A stretch of 28,278 nt of DNA. It comes from a virus. The translations under genes and the position numbers were made by a program. Positions 24,906 to 28,278 of the stretch are shown one piece after another. The notes beneath the pieces were generated by a model. It searched no databases, had not been told where the DNA came from, and saw only the letters and a list, made by a program, of their open reading frames with translations. Each line of letters opens with the position of its first letter. Within the stretch, counting starts at the first letter, position 1. Where the stretch lies: IMG/VR virus record IMGVR_UViG_3300024520_000388, positions 1 through 28,278 of that record. One strand, written 5' to 3'.

Positions 24906-25259
24906 TTAACTTTCAGATCGCTGGTCTCCCTTGAGAGTTCCCTGCTGTTGGCGGTGGCGTAGCTTGACAAGATTCTTTTCCATACAACTAGATAGGCGTG
25001 TGTCTAAGACAGTTGTTAGCTGGGCTACATACCACAAGACATCTCCAAGCTCGTCTATGATTTGATCTCTTACTTCTTCTGGTATTTCACTGGCAAGCTT
25101 GGGGTTTTTGTAGTCTCCTCTGATTACTTTCTTTAGTTTGTTGGCTACTTCACCAGCCTCACCCACCAAGCCCAGGGTCAGGTATTCTAGGGCGCGCTCA
25201 GGTGGATAGACAGCAGTGATGCCTGTTTGTTTTTGATAGTCGTTTGGATGCTCAATCAT
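24906..25259 (-). CDS. mazG: MazG-like nucleoside triphosphate pyrophosphohydrolase
   Basis: 117 residues. The metal-binding ExxE...ExxD pattern is complete: Glu34-x-x-Glu37 in LGLVGEAGEVANKLKK and Glu70-x-x-Asp73 in IIDELGDVLWYVAQL. The end (KNLVKLRHRQQQGTL) is usual for phage MazG proteins of this short single-domain type. These enzymes hydrolyse nucleoside triphosphates to monophosphates and pyrophosphate. Phage copies have been proposed to clean the nucleotide pool or tune host alarmone signalling. The gene overlaps the preceding nuclease gene by eight bases, so it belongs to the minus-strand nucleotide/DNA operon with ribonucleotide reductase. Assignment is strong; the preferred substrate is not readable. 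Confidence 0.9.
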   Translation of the reverse strand: MIEHPNDYQKQTGITAVYPPERALEYLTLGLVGEAGEVANKLKKVIRGDYKNPKLASEIPEEVRDQIIDELGDVLWYVAQLTTVLDTRLSSCMEKNLVKLRHRQQQGTLKGDQRSES

Positions 25260-25752
25260 TTTCTTGTTCCTTTGGTATCCTTATAATGAAAGAAAGTTTT
25301 TCCATATCGTGGAAGGGTATGAGCGTTAGTTCATCCTTCCTGTTTACTCTATTGTATATGTGGTAAGCTTTTCTTCCTTTGTTATAGTTTAAGTCTTTAA
25401 GTTTTTGTTCTGTAAATTTTATTAGTTTTTCACGGTGAACCAGTAACCACTCTTGAAATCTTTCAAACACAATATAATCTGCCTTGCCATAAAGCCAGCC
25501 TTTATTTCCTCTGACATTTTTAAGTTCAATCCAGGCGAAGTCATCTTGATATTCTGTTTGTTGACGTTGTAGCTTTTTCAATCCTTTGACATCAAACTTT
25601 AAGTCGCGTTCCACCTGAGGCAATATTCCCGCAACATCCCAGTGTTCATGTATGTCTTGTTGTGTGTTGCTGGAGCGAGGGTTCAACAGAAGTTTTGAAA
25701 ACTCTTCCTCTACTTTCTTTGCTTTGTCCAAGAAAGATTTAAAGTTAGTCAT
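25252..25752 (-). CDS. PD-(D/E)XK-type endonuclease (probable)
   Basis: 166 residues with no cysteine. A nuclease-like core is seen: an acidic N-terminal helix (KKVEEEFSKLL), HWDVAG (Asp39), FDVKGLKK (Asp54, Lys56), then FAWIELKNVRGNKGWLYGKADYIVFE with Glu76-Leu-Lys78 as the ExK element and an Ala-Asp-Tyr strand. The order fits the restriction-endonuclease fold; a Holliday-junction or other branched-DNA nuclease is possible. It starts in an ATGA overlap with the Fe-S carrier gene and runs into MazG, so it is made with the replication-associated genes. Its likely job is host-DNA degradation or recombination-intermediate processing. I cannot name the subfamily. Confidence 0.65.
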   Translation of the reverse strand: MTNFKSFLDKAKKVEEEFSKLLLNPRSSNTQQDIHEHWDVAGILPQVERDLKFDVKGLKKLQRQQTEYQDDFAWIELKNVRGNKGWLYGKADYIVFERFQEWLLVHREKLIKFTEQKLKDLNYNKGRKAYHIYNRVNRKDELTLIPFHDMEKLSFIIRIPKEQEND

Positions 25753-26081
25753 GCTGTCTCCTTAAGTGAAAAACTTTCTCCGCACCCACAAGCAGAAGCT
25801 ACATTGGGGTTATTCAAAGATAATATAGTACCAAATAAGTCCTGTTTGTATTCGAGTATGGTACCTACAACATACATGACTGCCAGAGGATCAATATAGA
25901 GAGTGCCTTTAGACAGCGGTATTGCCTCACCCGAAGGCTCATGGACCACCTGCCAGTCGTAGGAGAAGCCAGCACACCCACCACCCTTGACAGACAGCAA
26001 GACACCCTCAGCTTTTTCGCGCTCCAGAATAGAGCAAAGGTGTGCGTCTGCTTCAGGTGTAATAGTTATCATACTCCGCAT
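25749..26081 (-). CDS. A-type Fe-S cluster carrier (IscA/HesB/ErpA family)
   Basis: 110 residues. The three family cysteines are present: Cys36 in GGGCAGFSYDW, and Cys98 and Cys100 in the C-terminal CGCGESF. The segment TLYIDPLAVMYVVGTILEY matches the family's conserved core, and the length is the usual one. These proteins bind an Fe-S cluster and hand it to target apoproteins. The first ATG (26081) has GGAGG three bases upstream; a second ATG at 26072, also in frame, is possible. The start overlaps the 3' end of the ribonucleotide reductase gene by 13 bases. No Fe-S client is evident in the visible part of the operon. The family call is firm. Confidence 0.9.
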   Translation of the reverse strand: MRSMITITPEADAHLCSILEREKAEGVLLSVKGGGCAGFSYDWQVVHEPSGEAIPLSKGTLYIDPLAVMYVVGTILEYKQDLFGTILSLNNPNVASACGCGESFSLKETA

Positions 26082-27751
26082 GTACCTCCATGGCCTGTGA
26101 TGGTACAGATGTCGTGGGATTCCAGGGATTCCTCAAACTCTTCACCCAGTTTTTCTTTGGCTTCCTTGTAGGGTACAGCAGTGAGCGGTTGTCCACCACG
26201 GCAGCCATCTGGATAGCAGGTGAAGCCTCTTAGGCGGTGGGCATAGCTGGCCAGAACCTTGGTGAAGTGAGGCATAGTGTCCTCGTTGTTGTGCTTCGAT
26301 CCCCACTTGGGTAGATTGATGGTGCTTGAGATGCTCATGTCCACATAATCTTGGATGTCTGCCTGGAACTTGATGCGCCTTTCATAATCTTCCGCCAGTT
26401 TGAGGGCCGAATCTATGTCGTCTGGTTTGATGCCATAAAGGTCGATGATCTCTTGGGCTGCCGAGTCTACTACATATTGGTAGTGCCAGCGTGTGCCGCC
26501 CTTGAGGTAGCGCCTCTTGTAGGCCACAGCGAAGATAGGCTCGATGCCTGTGCTGGTGCCAGCAAGGATGCCTATGGAGCCTGTAGGAGCTATGGCACGG
26601 TTGGCTACAGGGGTACTAACACCCAGATGCGCTGAAAATTCTTTGCTAACCTTGTCTGAGACACCCCTGTAGACAGTAAGAAAGGAATGTAAGGTGGGTG
26701 TTACCTCATAGCGTTCACCTTTCTTTACGAGGAACTCGTGGATACCCATGAGGCCAAGACCTAGACGCCTGTTCTTCTCTCGAACTTGGTTTACCTTGGC
26801 GTAGGGAAGCTTTGCCCTGAGGGTGCCACACAGGAGGAACTTGGTTGCCAGTTCTACCACCTGAGAAAACTCATGGATGCTATCGATGCGCCCCATGTTG
26901 ACAGAGCCAAGGTTACACACATCAGAGTCATCGCTTGAGGTTACCTCAGTGCAAGCGTTACGCAGAGTTTCAGTTTCCTTGTCGAAGAAATTGAAAGAGA
27001 ACCCTGGCTCTGCCGTAGTTAAGGCTTGTTTGACATTCTGTTTAAAGAGTTCGCCAGGATCACCTGTGTTGTAATATTGAAGAAGCCAATCGGTATCATA
27101 GTTTACTGAGATGTTGGTCATGTCGAGGGGCGCAGGAAAGTTGAAGTCTTGTTCTTTTATGTCGCCAAGAGTGTGTCCCGTGCTACCGACTGGCATCTTG
27201 TACCAGTTTTTTGAGTCGAGAAATTTGCTTATGTCTGGATGCTGCCAGTTGAGTGAAGCATAGATGGCTGACCTACGGCTACCACCTTGCATCACCCGCC
27301 TGCCAATCTCGTTGATCATTTGCATCTTGGGCAGAGGGCCAGAGGCTAGGCCACCTGTACCCTGTAGGGTTGCGCCTTCCTCACGGTATACAGAATAGTC
27401 TATGCCGATGCCACCGCCTGTCATCAAGCAAGACTCTGACTTCCAAGAGAGGTTGGCCCAGTCTTCGCGTGTATCTTCTTCCGCTTTGAGAAGGTAGCAG
27501 TTGTTAAAGAATTTATTTTGACGGCCAGCGTAGTAGATGTAGCGTCCGCCTGGAATAAATTTAAGATTGCTGATGATGTTTACCAGCTCTTCTTTCTCGG
27601 ATTTTTGCATGAAGTTTTGACACACATCTTCGACGAGGACGCGAGACAGATCGTTCCATGTGTCACAGTTTTCGTGGGAATACTTATGGTTGAAGATGTC
27701 CTCTGAAAATTTGCTGCGAAATTGCGGATTTCTATTTGATTTAAATGGCAT
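26069..27751 (-). CDS. nrdJ: Class II (adenosylcobalamin-dependent) ribonucleotide reductase
   Basis: 560 residues, single chain. It converts ribonucleotides to deoxyribonucleotides using a cobalamin-derived radical. The catalytic Asn265-Ala-Cys267-Thr-Glu269 motif carries the thiyl-radical cysteine. The reducing disulfide pair is Cys85 (FNNCYLL) and Cys279 (DVCNLGSVNM). APTGSIGILAGTSTGIEP forms the phosphate-binding region. The C-terminal redox cysteines are Cys549 and Cys558. Its single-subunit build with no NrdB beside it fits class II enzymes common in marine phages; a class I alpha subunit is less likely given the short N-terminus without an ATP-cone. AAAGGT lies 11 bases before the start. 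It heads the coupled reductase, Fe-S carrier, nuclease, MazG set. Confidence 0.9.
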   Translation of the reverse strand: MPFKSNRNPQFRSKFSEDIFNHKYSHENCDTWNDLSRVLVEDVCQNFMQKSEKEELVNIISNLKFIPGGRYIYYAGRQNKFFNNCYLLKAEEDTREDWANLSWKSESCLMTGGGIGIDYSVYREEGATLQGTGGLASGPLPKMQMINEIGRRVMQGGSRRSAIYASLNWQHPDISKFLDSKNWYKMPVGSTGHTLGDIKEQDFNFPAPLDMTNISVNYDTDWLLQYYNTGDPGELFKQNVKQALTTAEPGFSFNFFDKETETLRNACTEVTSSDDSDVCNLGSVNMGRIDSIHEFSQVVELATKFLLCGTLRAKLPYAKVNQVREKNRRLGLGLMGIHEFLVKKGERYEVTPTLHSFLTVYRGVSDKVSKEFSAHLGVSTPVANRAIAPTGSIGILAGTSTGIEPIFAVAYKRRYLKGGTRWHYQYVVDSAAQEIIDLYGIKPDDIDSALKLAEDYERRIKFQADIQDYVDMSISSTINLPKWGSKHNNEDTMPHFTKVLASYAHRLRGFTCYPDGCRGGQPLTAVPYKEAKEKLGEEFEESLESHDICTITGHGGTCGV

Positions 27752-27785
27752 TAAATTAGTTTACCTTTCTTGCTTTGATGAAGTC

Positions 27786-28278
27786 TTAACCCTGCCATTT
27801 TTTTAGGCCATCTGGATTTTTTTCAGATAGTTTCCCCCAGTTGAGGCCATACTCAGCGTCCACTGGAATAGTCATTTTTCTTTGGTGGATTTCGACGGTA
27901 ATTGTGAGACAGTCTAACACACGCCTGAGCAAGAGGTCAAAATTATTCTTAGGAATACTGGCTACAATGGCGTCGTGAATCATGCCTTGAAGTTTTACTT
28001 GAGGTTCAAGTGTTTGCCAAACTTTCTTCAGACCTTGGGCCATGATGTCTGCCACTACTGATTGGGGTCCAAAGGCGATGGCCTTTCTTAGGGTGTGATC
28101 AGACCACGTCCTTTCATAAAATATTCTGCGGCGGCCCAGGGGTGTAGTAATTTGTTGGTCTTGTTGTATTTTTCTGGCCACACTTTGATGCCAAGTACGT
28201 ATACCCGCAAAGCTCTTGAAGAATTTTCTTTGGAACTCCTGGACAAACTTGGTTTCTACTTGAGCTACTTGAGCTAGA
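27786..28278 (-). CDS. polA: DNA polymerase family A, C-terminal part (cut by window edge)
   Basis: The frame is open from the right edge to TAA at 27786, giving the last 163 residues. An internal GTG at 28179-28181 is not a real start, because typical polymerase sequence continues upstream (FFKSFAGIRTWHQSVARKI). Visible landmarks are TPLGRRRIF, TLRKAIAFGPQSVVADIMAQGL (palm helix after the fingers) and motif C as IHDAIVAS, where the metal-binding Asp is kept but the usual following Glu is Ala. The end (PVDAEYGLNWGKL) is standard for the family. It replicates the phage genome. The 34-base gap to the ribonucleotide reductase start suggests co-transcription. Confidence 0.93.
   Translation of the reverse strand, partial: LAQVAQVETKFVQEFQRKFFKSFAGIRTWHQSVARKIQQDQQITTPLGRRRIFYERTWSDHTLRKAIAFGPQSVVADIMAQGLKKVWQTLEPQVKLQGMIHDAIVASIPKNNFDLLLRRVLDCLTITVEIHQRKMTIPVDAEYGLNWGKLSEKNPDGLKKWQG

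Noticed and set aside
1-28278. tRNA genes, CRISPR arrays, integrase or attachment sites
   Set aside because: I saw no cloverleaf-like tRNA sequence, no regularly spaced repeats outside coding repeats, and no recombinase motifs. A computational tRNA scan was not possible here.

Overview
The window is part of a tailed-phage genome, almost certainly a short-tailed (podovirus-like) phage of a Gram-negative marine bacterium. The tail genes are of the adaptor and nozzle type, with no tape-measure, sheath or baseplate genes. The lysis genes include an inner- and outer-membrane spanin pair, which requires an outer membrane. The replication arm carries a B12-dependent (class II) ribonucleotide reductase, a MazG-type pyrophosphohydrolase and a family A DNA polymerase, a set typical of marine podoviruses of Alphaproteobacteria. 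The nearest group I can name from memory is the HMO-2011-like phages of SAR116, SAR11 and Roseobacter-type hosts. That placement is inference and was not tested by a search.

Layout. Bases 1-9570 hold a tightly packed plus-strand virion operon: small basic proteins, two head-to-tail adaptor-like proteins, beta-rich structural proteins, a tail fibre, a large nozzle-type protein and several Gly/Ala-rich accessory proteins. Bases 9567-19633 hold a GNAT acetyltransferase followed by two very large proteins (1000 and about 2205 residues) that are probably internal virion or ejection proteins. Bases 19634-22591 form a separate block with its own possible promoter. It encodes a DxD glycosyltransferase and a 729-residue fusion of a glycosyltransferase-like domain, a SAM methyltransferase and a DUF115/Maf-like domain. 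Bases 22584-24306 hold the lysis region: one unknown gene, a holin candidate, overlapping Rz- and Rz1-like spanins, and a secreted trypsin-like serine protease. A PD-(D/E)XK nuclease closes the plus-strand arm at 24754.

The remaining right side is on the minus strand and meets the plus arm tail to tail at 24751-24754. In transcription order it reads: DNA polymerase A (cut by the window edge), class II ribonucleotide reductase, IscA/HesB-type Fe-S carrier, a second PD-(D/E)XK nuclease, MazG, and a 47-residue basic ORF. Overlapping starts and stops suggest that the reductase, carrier, nuclease and MazG genes are translationally coupled. Together they would salvage host nucleotides into dNTPs and process DNA.

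The most unusual parts are the three-domain glycan-type fusion with its neighbour glycosyltransferase, the secreted protease beside the spanins, and an Fe-S carrier whose client is not visible. No terminase, portal, major capsid, endolysin, integrase, tRNA or CRISPR array is visible. No gene-free stretch exceeds 300 bases; the longest gap in the core annotation is about 150 bases at 24755-24905, and a small ORF fills most of it.
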